Positions 54,692 through 62,490 of a stretch of DNA of 64,000 bases are shown in pieces. Numbering within the stretch: the first letter of the stretch is position 1; the number at the start of each line of letters is the position of its first letter. This stretch comes from Pantoea cypripedii (GTDB lineage: Bacteria; Pseudomonadota; Gammaproteobacteria; Enterobacterales; Enterobacteriaceae), in the NCBI RefSeq assembly GCF_002095535.1, contig NZ_MLJI01000002.1, forward strand, positions 1,286,237 to 1,350,236, read 5' to 3'. Position numbers and translations under genes: made by a program. The notes below the pieces were generated by a model. It had not been told where the DNA came from and ran no database searches. It saw only the letters and a list, made by a program, of their open reading frames with translations.

Positions 54692-55433
54692 AAACGGGCA
54701 ACGTAGCGCGCCGGCCCGACAGCGACAGTCCGGTCCGATTGGCTTGCTACTCTGGGATTTTCCGATGGGCCTTATCGGTGTGTTGCTTGGTTCATTACTG
54801 GTCAGCCTGCTGATCGAGTATGTCTGTATCGCGCTGTTGTGGCCGGAAGAAGGAGCCGCCCACAGCTATCAGGTGATGGTTGCAGAAAGCCACTGGCTCT
54901 CGGAAGGGTACACCCGCAGTCTGCTGATGGCCGCACCGGTTGAGACAGTCAGCCGGTGGGTGCACGTTGCCTGGCAGTGGCTGTTTGTGGACAGCGGGTT
55001 CAGTGGCTGGCTGCAGTCATTTAAGTCACTGAGTGAAAAAGGCAGCGGACTGATCCCGGCGCTGAACGGAATCGGTGCCACGCTTGTTAGCTGGCTGGGT
55101 GTTTATCTTCAGGCGACGGTGTGGGTCACGCTGATATTCTTCATCCGGGTGATGATCCTCTTTCTCAGCCTGCCGTTGTTTGCGCTGGTTGTCATCATGG
55201 GCGTGGTGGACGGGCTGGTAAGGCGTGACCTGCGGCGTTATGGCGCGGGGTATGAATCGAGCTTTGTTTATCACCATGCCAAACGCTTTATCAAACCCGC
55301 GCTGTATGGCCCCTGCATGCTCTATCTGGCATGGCCAACTGCGGTGTGGCCGAATCTGCTGTTGCTGCCATCAGCTTTGCTGGTCGGTGGTGTGCTGGCA
55401 GTTGTGACCGGCTCATTTAAAAAATATCTTTAG
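54672..55433 (+). CDS. ICE membrane protein of TIGR03747 family, 253 aa
   Basis: ATG 54672 follows GGAGG and overlaps the end of traD. A hydrophilic N-terminus is followed by four or five membrane helices ('GLIGVLLGSLLVSLLIEYVCIALLW', 'QATVWVTLIFFIRVMILFLSLPLFALVVIMGVVDGLV', 'LLLPSALLVGGVLAVVTG'). 'VDGLVRRDLRRYGAGYESSFVYHHAKR' is a recognisable conserved stretch of this family, always encoded next to TraD in such elements. It is probably an inner-membrane partner of TraD. It ends the first mating operon, before the terminator. Confidence 0.87.
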   Translation: MPQQDSENGQRSAPARQRQSGPIGLLLWDFPMGLIGVLLGSLLVSLLIEYVCIALLWPEEGAAHSYQVMVAESHWLSEGYTRSLLMAAPVETVSRWVHVAWQWLFVDSGFSGWLQSFKSLSEKGSGLIPALNGIGATLVSWLGVYLQATVWVTLIFFIRVMILFLSLPLFALVVIMGVVDGLVRRDLRRYGAGYESSFVYHHAKRFIKPALYGPCMLYLAWPTAVWPNLLLLPSALLVGGVLAVVTGSFKKYL

Positions 55434-55472
55434 CAAAGTCGCCCGTAGTACCGTTTTCGGGATTATGCCCGG

Positions 55473-55501
55473 AAGCCCGCAGCTGGTGCGGGCTTTTTTT
55501 T
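55473..55501 (+). terminator. Strong intrinsic terminator
   Basis: AAGCCCGC (55473-55480) pairs with GCGGGCTT (55488-55495), and the stem runs into eight Ts (55494-55501). It ends the traD-TIGR03747 transcription unit and lies before the oppositely oriented toxin/immunity pair. Confidence 0.88.
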
Positions 55502-55595
55502 GCTCAATGCGAACCCTTCCGAATCATGATCGCGACAGACATTCCCTCTGGCTGCTGCGGGCTCGTTCCTGTCATGTTTCGGATGCTGCAGTAAA

Positions 55596-56108
55596 TCAGT
55601 TAACTGTCTGGAACAGTGCAGTTAAAAAATCACTGAATTTTTCATGAGACTCAATCACATATTCTGTCGATGCTTTATCACGGATCTGAAAGCAGTCTTC
55701 TTTGAGGCTGTAAACGAATAAGGACATACCATCTTCACCAATCAGCACTTTATCTGTGAGATTCGGATCAACATAGATTTCATTGTCTCTCGTCTCAAAG
55801 TTGCGGACGTAGATATTGGACCACAGAGGTTCACCGTTTTCTGACTGTACTAAGTTGTATAGCGTCAGGCCGTTGAACTCCAGGCCATCCATGATTTTGA
55901 ACATATCAGAATAGTCTTTCCGGTTTAATATAAGGCTCTGAATATCTTCGTAAACGGAAGTTTTCTGTGCCCCCCATTCTCCTGGGGGCGCTTTACGCAT
56001 CAGGTCGTCCATTACGTTCTGATCTACCGGGCTGGCTACTGGATAGTTACTGGCAACCATCAGAGTATTGAAGTCACCGATCAGCTGTTTTGTATCTTTC
56101 ATAGGCAT
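55596..56108 (-). CDS. Probable immunity protein (SUKH/YrhA-like), 170 aa
   Basis: ATG 56108 follows AAGGAAG. The protein is acidic, with no signal peptide. 'PPGEWGAQKTSVYEDIQSLILNRKDYSDMFKIMDGLEFNGLTLYNL' and the closing 'YVIESHEKFSDFLTALFQTVN' have the look of the SMI1/KNR4 (SUKH) and YrhA superfamily of cytosolic antitoxins. It starts three bases after the stop of an HNH nuclease gene, the usual order for effector then immunity. It likely binds and neutralises that nuclease. It is more AT-rich than the ICE genes. Confidence 0.7.
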   Translation of the reverse strand: MPMKDTKQLIGDFNTLMVASNYPVASPVDQNVMDDLMRKAPPGEWGAQKTSVYEDIQSLILNRKDYSDMFKIMDGLEFNGLTLYNLVQSENGEPLWSNIYVRNFETRDNEIYVDPNLTDKVLIGEDGMSLFVYSLKEDCFQIRDKASTEYVIESHEKFSDFLTALFQTVN

Positions 56109-56111
56109 ATT

Positions 56112-57221
56112 TTACTTCCTTACCGGGTAAATCACCCCATTCGGCGAAGGCCACAAAACCTCAGTACTGGCATTGTAAGGGAGGTCTTTGGTTATGATCG
56201 CCTGCGTCTTTGAGAGAGCGGAATGATAAGGCGAGTTCTGGATCAATATCAGGTTATCAAAATTATTAGTGCCACCATCATCAAGTGGGATTTTGTGGTG
56301 AACCTGCCATCCTGACGGCACATTTCCGTTGGCAAGGCGGAGGATATCGTTCGAATCAAACGTTGACAGTGCGTCAGGGTGATCGGAAAGAGACTTGAGG
56401 AAACCGGGACGTACAGTACTGTTGAATTGCCCGCGTAGCGCGTTGTACTCGGCGCGGTCACGACGAAGGTAGTTAAGCTGGGTGACGTTCATATCATCCA
56501 GCAGTACGTGGGCTTTCTTATACTTTCCCAGATAACTGGTGAGTTCCTCTGCCGACATCGGGTTCCTGACGACCAGAATTGATGCCGCAGCAACCATCAT
56601 GCCTGAGGTTGTTTCGTTAAGTACCTGGTCATATCCCTTTATGGCATCGCCACCGAGCTGTTCAGCCGTTTTTCGGAAACCCTCAACGTTTCCATTGTAG
56701 ATACCGCCAGCGGCCAGAAGCCGACCGGCGGCTTTACTATTGATAGTTTTTGCTGTCTGAGCATGCTGCACTGGCGCTGACGGGCGAACGTACCAAGCCG
56801 GTCGTTTCAGTTGATGTGAGATGAGGTAGCTGAGCCGCGAATGAAGGAACAGGGGCAGGTCACTGCGGAGGTTCCCGGAAGAAGTTAACACGCCATTGAT
56901 GGCATGGCCGGGCATATTTTTTCTCAGCAGAACGACCTTTCCGGACCTGATGTCGTCCAGTGTGTCACGATATGCCATCCAGGGGCGCTGAAAGTGGAAC
57001 TGGTGATACCGGCTGACAAACAGGTTGTATCCCTGCGGCAAATTCCACTCCTGAAAGATTCGGTTTTCCCGTGCGGTATCCCCGAGGTCTCGTACCGCCG
57101 TATCCGGATGGATAATGTGTGGAATATCCTCAAGCCAGAGGTCATCCAGTGATTTTGCCACACAGTGATGAAGCATAAACATCCCTTTAGTCTTGTCATT
57201 ACACGTCTGATTATTATCCAT
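56112..57221 (-). CDS. HNH-nuclease toxin candidate, 369 aa
   Basis: The C-terminal domain, 'PSGWQVHHKIPLDDGGTNNFDNLILIQNSPYHSALSKTQ', is an HNH/endonuclease VII-type fold with HH at about 308-309, N near 323 and H near 333. Upstream, 'NPMSAEELTSYLGKYKKAHVLLDDMNVTQLNYLRRDRAEYNALRGQFNSTVRPGFL' resembles pretoxin segments of polymorphic nuclease effectors. The N-terminal 200 residues match no trafficking domain I know: no PAAR, VgrG, Rhs or signal peptide. ATG 57221 lacks a ribosome site, while ATG 57176 follows AAAGGG and may be the true start. With the adjacent immunity gene it forms a toxin module inside the mating cluster, opposite in strand. Confidence 0.78.
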   Translation of the reverse strand: MDNNQTCNDKTKGMFMLHHCVAKSLDDLWLEDIPHIIHPDTAVRDLGDTARENRIFQEWNLPQGYNLFVSRYHQFHFQRPWMAYRDTLDDIRSGKVVLLRKNMPGHAINGVLTSSGNLRSDLPLFLHSRLSYLISHQLKRPAWYVRPSAPVQHAQTAKTINSKAAGRLLAAGGIYNGNVEGFRKTAEQLGGDAIKGYDQVLNETTSGMMVAAASILVVRNPMSAEELTSYLGKYKKAHVLLDDMNVTQLNYLRRDRAEYNALRGQFNSTVRPGFLKSLSDHPDALSTFDSNDILRLANGNVPSGWQVHHKIPLDDGGTNNFDNLILIQNSPYHSALSKTQAIITKDLPYNASTEVLWPSPNGVIYPVRK

Positions 57222-57435
57222 ACGTAATAAAACGGCAAAACCAGCCTGATGTCCCCGGGGTGGATATTCCGGGAAAAGAGAACGTCGCGATAAGCGTCAG
57301 GCCGTTCTGTTTTGTTCTGATCATATGTCAGGGGCTTCCGGTATTAATTTTCGCTGACCCATAAAGAATTTCCTGCTGTAAGCCCCGCCGCTTTGCGCCA
57401 CTCTCCCGACGACAAGTTAACCGGAGAGCCGCAGA

Positions 57436-57753
57436 ATGCCTCACACCAGAATCCTCACAGCACTGCTGATGGCAGCACTGCCCGCGCTGCAGTGCCACGC
57501 TTCCGAGAAAGACGAGCTCGCGCTGGTCATGCGCCAGCTCGACCAGGTGCAGGCCGGGCTGGACCGCGCCCGCGTGGTGGCGAACCAGACTCAGGATGCC
57601 CGTTTTTACTTCGATTACCAGCAGGCGACGCGCGATATCTCCACCATGAAACAGGGGATCTCGACCTACCTGGAACCCTCACGCGCGCAGCCAGCGTCAC
57701 CGTCGTCTTCCGTTACCGGGCAGTACCGTGCACAGGAACCGGCATGGCGATGA
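57436..57753 (+). CDS. RAQPRD-family ICE protein, 105 aa
   Basis: ATG 57436 follows GGAGAG. A signal peptide, 'MPHTRILTALLMAALPALQCHA', precedes a helical domain, 'LALVMRQLDQVQAGLDRARVVANQTQDARFYFDYQQATRDISTMKQGISTYLEPSRAQP'. The family's defining string is altered: here RAQP is followed by AS where RD is usual. It is a small periplasmic component of MPF-G systems (TIGR01690-type). First gene of the second mating operon. Overlaps the next gene by ten bases. Confidence 0.87.
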   Translation: MPHTRILTALLMAALPALQCHASEKDELALVMRQLDQVQAGLDRARVVANQTQDARFYFDYQQATRDISTMKQGISTYLEPSRAQPASPSSSVTGQYRAQEPAWR

Positions 57754-57989
57754 ACGGTGCACAACTTAACGGCTGGAGCGCCGGCACCGGCAGCAGCCTG
57801 ACGCCTTCGCAGTTGAACACACTGGTACTCGGTACGCTCGCGGTCGTCATTCTCCTTTTCAGCGCCTGGGCTCTGGTGCAGGCCTATCGCGGAGTTGTGT
57901 CGAAATCCGTGACGTTCCGTCAGTTCAATGAGCTTGCCGTCAGGCTGGTCGTGCTTTACCTGGCAATGCTGTTTCTTTTTTTCCACTAA
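57744..57989 (+). CDS. ICE membrane protein of TIGR03758 family, 81 aa
   Basis: ATG 57744, behind AGGAACC, overlaps the RAQPRD gene. The opening 'MAMNGAQLNGWSAGTGSSLTPSQLNTLVLGTLAVVILLFSAWALVQAYRGV' is the family signature, followed by a second helix, 'LAVRLVVLYLAMLFLFFH', with a very short C-terminus. Small two-helix membrane protein, possibly pilin-like. Conserved in order between RAQPRD and TIGR03745. Confidence 0.85.
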   Translation: MAMNGAQLNGWSAGTGSSLTPSQLNTLVLGTLAVVILLFSAWALVQAYRGVVSKSVTFRQFNELAVRLVVLYLAMLFLFFH

Positions 57990-58000
57990 AGGACAATCCA

Positions 58001-58366
58001 ATGAAATCCATGTTACTCAGGCTTTATCGCGCCACATTCGCCCGTGCAAAGCATCTGATGCTGAGCGGGCTGTTTATTACAGGTCATGCGCTGGCCGATC
58101 TCCCCAGTGTTGAACAACCCACGACAGGTGGCGGTGGCGGGACGTATAACACCATGATGGGGTACGCCAAAATGGGTGGTCTCGCGCTCGGCCTGATTAT
58201 CTGCGTGGGCGCATTTCTGGCCGTGGCGCATGCTGTTATCACGTCTTTCCATGATATCCGCAAGGGCAAAGGCTCCTGGACGGAATTTCTGCTCTACGGG
58301 GTGGTCGGCATCATTCTTATCCTTATTGTTATTTATCTGGCGACCAAAGCCTCTGACATCCTGTAA
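58001..58366 (+). CDS. ICE membrane protein of TIGR03745 family, 121 aa
   Basis: Begins ATG 58001, following AAAGGA. A long signal sequence ends at 'LFITGHALADLPS'. Two helices follow, 'GYAKMGGLALGLIICVGAFLAVAHAVI' and 'FLLYGVVGIILILIVIYLATKA', separated by 'TSFHDIRKGKGSWTE'. The processed two-helix form resembles VirB2/TraA-type pilin and is the likely major pilin or channel subunit of MPF-G. Ten bases separate it from the next gene. Confidence 0.87.
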   Translation: MKSMLLRLYRATFARAKHLMLSGLFITGHALADLPSVEQPTTGGGGGTYNTMMGYAKMGGLALGLIICVGAFLAVAHAVITSFHDIRKGKGSWTEFLLYGVVGIILILIVIYLATKASDIL

Positions 58367-58375
58367 GGAGAGAAC

Positions 58376-58750
58376 ATGGCCGTCATTGACTTCCTGCCTG
58401 ACCGGCTGAATAACCCCCCAGTGGTATGGAAAGGCTTCACCTCCGGTGAATTCCTGCTGGCGGCCATCACCGGCGTTATTGCCGGTATACCACTGGCGGT
58501 GCCGCTGGCACTGGTGCCCTTTATCGGCTGGCTGGCTTTTCCCACCTGCATGCTGCTGATGCCGTTGTTCGTCATCTTCTTCGGTGGCGGCTGGATTGCG
58601 GGTTACAAGCGCGGTAAGCCGGAGAACTACATCTGGCAACGCCTGGAGGAAATCCGCTGCCGCACCGGCCTCTCCCGAACCATGATCCTCAACAGCCGGG
58701 CGTGGGAAATGAAACGTACCACAGCGATAAAACGCGGAGGTCAGCCATGA
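58376..58750 (+). CDS. ICE protein of TIGR03750 family (VirB3/TraL-like), 124 aa
   Basis: The opening 'MAVIDFLPDRLNNPPVVWKGFTSGEFLLAAITGVIAG' is typical of the family. Two hydrophobic segments, 'IPLAVPLALVPFIGWLAF' and 'CMLLMPLFVIFFGGGWIAGY', precede a cytosolic tail, 'KRGKPENYIWQRLEEIRC'. Size and topology are those of the VirB3/TraL group. It is an inner-membrane protein that works with the VirB4-type ATPase encoded further on. Overlaps the next start as ATGA. Confidence 0.85.
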   Translation: MAVIDFLPDRLNNPPVVWKGFTSGEFLLAAITGVIAGIPLAVPLALVPFIGWLAFPTCMLLMPLFVIFFGGGWIAGYKRGKPENYIWQRLEEIRCRTGLSRTMILNSRAWEMKRTTAIKRGGQP

Positions 58751-59391
58751 GTCGCTTTCGCAACGGTATGACCGCGCGTGATAACCACATATTCTCCCTG
58801 CGCATTGCCTGTGCGCTGCTGTTTGCCGGCATGCTGATGGCCGGTATCGGCTGGATGCGCGCACCCTCTGAACTTACCATCCATAATCCGCCGGATCTGC
58901 GTTCCGGCAGCACGCGTAAATGGTGGGAGGTGCCACCGTCAACCGTTTACAGTTTTGCCTTCTACATTTTTCAGCAGCTTAATTCCTGGCCCAAAAATGG
59001 CGAGGTGGACTACCCGGCGAAAATTGCGCAGATGAGTCCTTACTTGACACCGTCCTGCCAGGACTTTCTGAACAAAGACGCGGAGATGCGTAAAAACAGC
59101 GACGAACTCCGGGACCGCGTGCGCGTGGTGTATGAGATCCCAAGAAGGGGTTACAGCAGTCGCAGCGTCACCATTATCGATCAGGACCATTGGGTTGCGC
59201 AGCTCGATCTGGTGGCAGATGAGTATTACCACACTGAGCCGGTAAAACGTGCGCTGGTCCGTTATCCCCTCAAGGTGGTGCGCTGGGAAGGTGACCCCGA
59301 GCGCAATCCCTTCGGACTTGCTCTGGATTGTTATGCGGCCACGCCGCAACGGCTGGAGGCCGTTACGATGCCTGAGCCGGAGAAAAAGTGA
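58747..59391 (+). CDS. ICE protein of TIGR03746 family (TraE/VirB5-like), 214 aa
   Basis: ATG 58747 follows GGAGG. A cytosolic N-terminus and a single helix, 'IFSLRIACALLFAGMLMAGIGWM', lead into 'PPDLRSGSTRKWWEVPPSTVYSFAFYIFQQLNSWPKNGEVDYPAKIAQMSPYLTPSC', the signature of this family. The periplasmic domain ends 'PFGLALDCYAATPQRLEAV'. The VirB8-like topology suggests a role equal to TraE of F. It couples to the next gene through a GTGATG overlap. Confidence 0.87.
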   Translation: MSRFRNGMTARDNHIFSLRIACALLFAGMLMAGIGWMRAPSELTIHNPPDLRSGSTRKWWEVPPSTVYSFAFYIFQQLNSWPKNGEVDYPAKIAQMSPYLTPSCQDFLNKDAEMRKNSDELRDRVRVVYEIPRRGYSSRSVTIIDQDHWVAQLDLVADEYYHTEPVKRALVRYPLKVVRWEGDPERNPFGLALDCYAATPQRLEAVTMPEPEKK

Positions 59392-60299
59392 TGAAGATTC
59401 AGTTAAAAAAATGCTGTCTGGTCCTGCTCGCCGGACTGGCCCTGTCGGGGGCGGCTGACGCTGTTGAGCTGATGAAGTGGGAGCGAATCCCCTTACAGGT
59501 TCCCCTGACAGTGGGCCAGGAGCGTATCGTTTTTGTGAATAAAAATGTCAGGGTAGGATTTCCCCCGTCGCTCAACTCTAAGCTGCGTATTCAGAGTACC
59601 GGCGGCGCGGTGTATCTCGATGCCAGCGAAGCGTTTCCGGTGACGCGGCTTGAGTTGCAGAACAAAGAAAACGGGGAACTTATCCTGTTGGATGTATCAG
59701 CCGCACCGGGTAAAACCACGCGTGAACCAGTAAAAATTGTCTATGACGGCGAAGTGGCCACTGCAACCGCCAGCGATAAACAGTCCGTCAGCAGCGACGG
59801 GGACAGTACCGGCCGCAATGCTCAACAGGCTGATACGGAAACCACAAAGCCGGACCGTAAGCCCGCGAAACTGAATGCACCGCTGCCGGTGCTCCTGACC
59901 CGCTATGCGGCTCAGAATATGTACGGTCCGCTGCGTACGGTTGAACCGGTGCCGGGTATCAGCCCGGTGTCACTGAAGCTGCCTTCCGTCATCACCACAC
60001 TGATGCCTGCTGAACCGGTCACCGTCACGCCGATGGCAGCCTGGAGTCTGCAGGGCAGTAGCGTCGTCGCGCTGCAGGTCCGCAACCGTTCTGCAGGTAA
60101 GGTCATTCTTGATCCCCGAGTGCTGGAAGGCCAGTTCGTAACGGCAACGTTTCAGCATCGCTGGCTGGGGCGTGCGGGCACACCCGAGGATACAACCGTC
60201 CTCTATCTGGTGACGGCTGGTCGCCCGGAGGGGGCCTTCATTGCAGAGCCACCCTCGCTGCAGCCCGCTGACGGACGTAAACGGAGAGCGAAAAAATGA
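59391..60299 (+). CDS. ICE protein of TIGR03749 family (TraK/VirB9-like), 302 aa
   Basis: The signal peptide 'LKKCCLVLLAGLALSGAADAVELMKWERIPLQVPLTVGQERIVFVNKNVRVGFP' carries the family opening. A disordered polar linker near residues 130-165 is followed by a beta-rich domain, 'AAWSLQGSSVVALQVRNRSAGKVILDPRVLEGQFVTATFQHRWLGRAGTPEDTTVLYLVT'. It is a periplasmic/outer-membrane TraK-like part of the core complex with the TraB-like protein that follows. ATG 59391 chosen; GTG 59388 is one codon upstream. Confidence 0.87.
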   Translation: MKIQLKKCCLVLLAGLALSGAADAVELMKWERIPLQVPLTVGQERIVFVNKNVRVGFPPSLNSKLRIQSTGGAVYLDASEAFPVTRLELQNKENGELILLDVSAAPGKTTREPVKIVYDGEVATATASDKQSVSSDGDSTGRNAQQADTETTKPDRKPAKLNAPLPVLLTRYAAQNMYGPLRTVEPVPGISPVSLKLPSVITTLMPAEPVTVTPMAAWSLQGSSVVALQVRNRSAGKVILDPRVLEGQFVTATFQHRWLGRAGTPEDTTVLYLVTAGRPEGAFIAEPPSLQPADGRKRRAKK

Positions 60300-61816
60300 A
60301 GGCACCCTCCTCAAATCTTCTCGTGAAAGTCGCCGTTCCGGTGGTACTGGCCAGTGCGGTGGTGGTGGGCGTGAAATCCTGCTCAGGGGGCGGAAATCAG
60401 TCGGCTGCGCCTCATAATGCCAACAATGTTGCGCTTAAGGACCTGTCCCCGGAAGACCTCAAAGCGCTGGGTATTGAAGGAGACACCCCACAGGACACAC
60501 TGCGCACGGTGGTGGGCAATTTCCGCAAAGTGCAGGACCGTCTCGATGCGCTCGCGGATGATAACAAAAAGCTCAGTGACGAAAATAAAGCCCTGAAAAC
60601 AACCAACAGCAATGTGGACACGCAGATTAATCAGGCAGTAAGCAATGCCCGCTCTGAGGAGGCGCAGAAGCGTCAGCAACTGAGCGCGCAGGTCACTGAT
60701 CTCAGCACGCAGGTCAAACGGCTGATGGATCAGTTGCAGAATGGCGGTGCCGGCACGGAATCCGGAAAAAGCAGCAGCGCCGGCAGTGATATTCCGATCG
60801 GGCTTGGCTATGACAGCGGGCTGAACAGCAGTACTTCCGGCGTATCGTCTTCCTCTGATGGCCTGCAGTGGGTTGAGCCTAAAGACGGTGTCTCCGTGGA
60901 TGCCAGCGGCCGGCCGGTGACCGACAGCAATAAGAATAACGCCACCGGATTTTCCTTTGCCACATCGTTCAGCGAAGCGGGTGAGACAGGTAAACAGGTT
61001 GCAGGGAAAACTGCCGCAGCGGTGCAGACTCAGCTCACGGATGCACAGAAGGCAACTGACCCGGTGTACACCCTGCCTGAGAACTCCACACTTGTCGGGA
61101 GCCGTGCCATGACCGCGCTGCTGGGGCGTATCCCCGTTGATGGCAAAGTGACTGACCCCTATCCCTTCAAAGTAATGATTGGCAAAGACAACCTGACGGC
61201 AAACGGCATCGAGCTGCCCGACGTGCAGGGGGCCATTGTTTCCGGCACGGCAACGGGGGACTGGACGCTGTCATGCGTGCGCGGGTCCATCACCAGTATT
61301 ACCTTTGTCTTCACCGACGGCACGGTACGGACACTCCCCTCGTCGGATGGCCAGAACAGTGGCGGCAACCAGAACAGCGGTAACGCGAACGGAAATAACA
61401 GCAGCATCGGCTGGATCTCAGACGATAACGGTATTCCCTGTATATCTGGCACGCGCAAAAGCAATGCCTCGACCTATCTGCCCACCATCGCGGGACTGGC
61501 TGCTGCCGGTGCCGCTGGCGATGCCTTTGCACAGAACCAGAATACCACCCAGACCAACGGTTATGGTGGCGTGACCTCGACGCTGACCGGTGATGCCGGT
61601 CAGGCAGTGCTGGGTAAGGCACTTTCCGGCGGCATGCGGGAGACGATTGACTGGGTGAAAGCCCGCTATGGCCAGACGTTTGACGCAATCTATGTCCCAC
61701 CGGGGCAGACAGTGGCTCTGCATATCACGCGCCAACTGGCCATCGATTACGAAGAAAAAGGCCGCAGGGTTAAATACGATTTCAGCCTTGCCGGCAGCGG
61801 CACGGGTATGGACTGA
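60296..61816 (+). CDS. ICE protein of TIGR03752 family (TraB/VirB10-like), 506 aa
   Basis: One N-terminal helix, 'LLVKVAVPVVLASAVVVGVKSC', then a coiled coil, 'VQDRLDALADDNKKLSDENKALKTTNSNVDTQINQAVSNARSEEAQKRQQLSAQVTDLSTQVKRLMDQL'. A long linker leads to the VirB10-type domain, 'ENSTLVGSRAMTALLGRIPVDGKVTDPYPFKVMIGKDNL' to 'GQTFDAIYVPPGQTVALHITRQLAIDYEEKGRRVKYD'. A low-complexity asparagine/glycine/serine run lies near residues 355-372. It spans both membranes as the core of the mating channel. Overlaps its neighbour by ATGA. Confidence 0.9.
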   Translation: MKAPSSNLLVKVAVPVVLASAVVVGVKSCSGGGNQSAAPHNANNVALKDLSPEDLKALGIEGDTPQDTLRTVVGNFRKVQDRLDALADDNKKLSDENKALKTTNSNVDTQINQAVSNARSEEAQKRQQLSAQVTDLSTQVKRLMDQLQNGGAGTESGKSSSAGSDIPIGLGYDSGLNSSTSGVSSSSDGLQWVEPKDGVSVDASGRPVTDSNKNNATGFSFATSFSEAGETGKQVAGKTAAAVQTQLTDAQKATDPVYTLPENSTLVGSRAMTALLGRIPVDGKVTDPYPFKVMIGKDNLTANGIELPDVQGAIVSGTATGDWTLSCVRGSITSITFVFTDGTVRTLPSSDGQNSGGNQNSGNANGNNSSIGWISDDNGIPCISGTRKSNASTYLPTIAGLAAAGAAGDAFAQNQNTTQTNGYGGVTSTLTGDAGQAVLGKALSGGMRETIDWVKARYGQTFDAIYVPPGQTVALHITRQLAIDYEEKGRRVKYDFSLAGSGTGMD

Positions 61817-61826
61817 GGGGAAACTG

Positions 61827-62081
61827 ATGCAAGACACTGATTTCGAATACCGGGTGGGGTATTCCCCGCTCAGCGGAAGGCTGTATGCCGGTCCGGTCAG
61901 AAAAGATAACGGAAAATGGGAGGGGCAGCCTCACGACGTGACGGACTGGGCCATGTATTCCGTCGGCCAGAAACTTGCCCGGGAAAATAATGACATGCTT
62001 TTTCCGCTCCCGGACGGGCGCGTGCTGCGTCTGTCAGCTTATGTTACTGACCCGGAAGGGGCGGAGGTGCCCGATGCGTAG
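61827..62081 (+). CDS. Small ICE protein before the lipoprotein, 84 aa
   Basis: ATG 61827 follows GAGGGGAAA. The product 'MQDTDFEYRVGYSPLSGRLYAGPVRKD' continues to 'FPLPDGRVLRLSAYVTDPEGAEVPDA'; it is soluble, with aromatic and glycine-rich beta-like character and no signal peptide. It lies between the TraB-like and lipoprotein genes, overlapping the latter by eight bases. No family recognised. Conservation in other elements would be needed to call it part of the channel. Confidence 0.62.
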   Translation: MQDTDFEYRVGYSPLSGRLYAGPVRKDNGKWEGQPHDVTDWAMYSVGQKLARENNDMLFPLPDGRVLRLSAYVTDPEGAEVPDA

Positions 62082-62490
62082 CGGTAAATCCTTTTCTGTC
62101 CTGCTTTCAGGCTGCACGTTGATTATGTTGCTGACCGGCTGCAGCACGTCAAAAGATGAGATGCTGCCACCAGGTGACAGCACCATGCTGGAGCTGTGGA
62201 ATGATGGTGCATCTGCAACCCATGCAACCGGTGAAAGTCGGACCACCCTGCGCCGTCCGGTCACTGACAGTGAGCGTGTTATTTCACAGCAAACTCGGGA
62301 CAGCTACAGCCGCACCCAGGAGAACGAAATCCAGCAGACGTTTCCGCGGCTGCCCAATCCAGACCTGGTGATGTACGTCTTCCCGCATCTGGCCGACGGC
62401 AATACGCCGGTGCCCGGCTACAGTACGGTCTTCCCCTTCTACAGCCAGGTGCAGTACGCGTTGCCCGGCGAGCGCACGGAGGATTTGTAA
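62074..62490 (+). CDS. ICE lipoprotein of TIGR03751 family (TraV-like), 138 aa
   Basis: ATG 62074 follows CGGAGG. The lipobox 'TLIMLLTGC' gives a lipidated cysteine at residue 23. 'KDEMLPPGDSTMLELWNDG' and 'TRDSYSRTQENEIQQTFPRLPNPDLVMYVFPHLADGNTPVPGYSTVFPFYSQVQYALPGE' are the conserved parts. As the TraV/VirB7-like lipoprotein it tethers the core complex to the outer membrane. The stop TAA overlaps the ATG of the ATPase gene. Confidence 0.87.
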   Translation: MRSGKSFSVLLSGCTLIMLLTGCSTSKDEMLPPGDSTMLELWNDGASATHATGESRTTLRRPVTDSERVISQQTRDSYSRTQENEIQQTFPRLPNPDLVMYVFPHLADGNTPVPGYSTVFPFYSQVQYALPGERTEDL

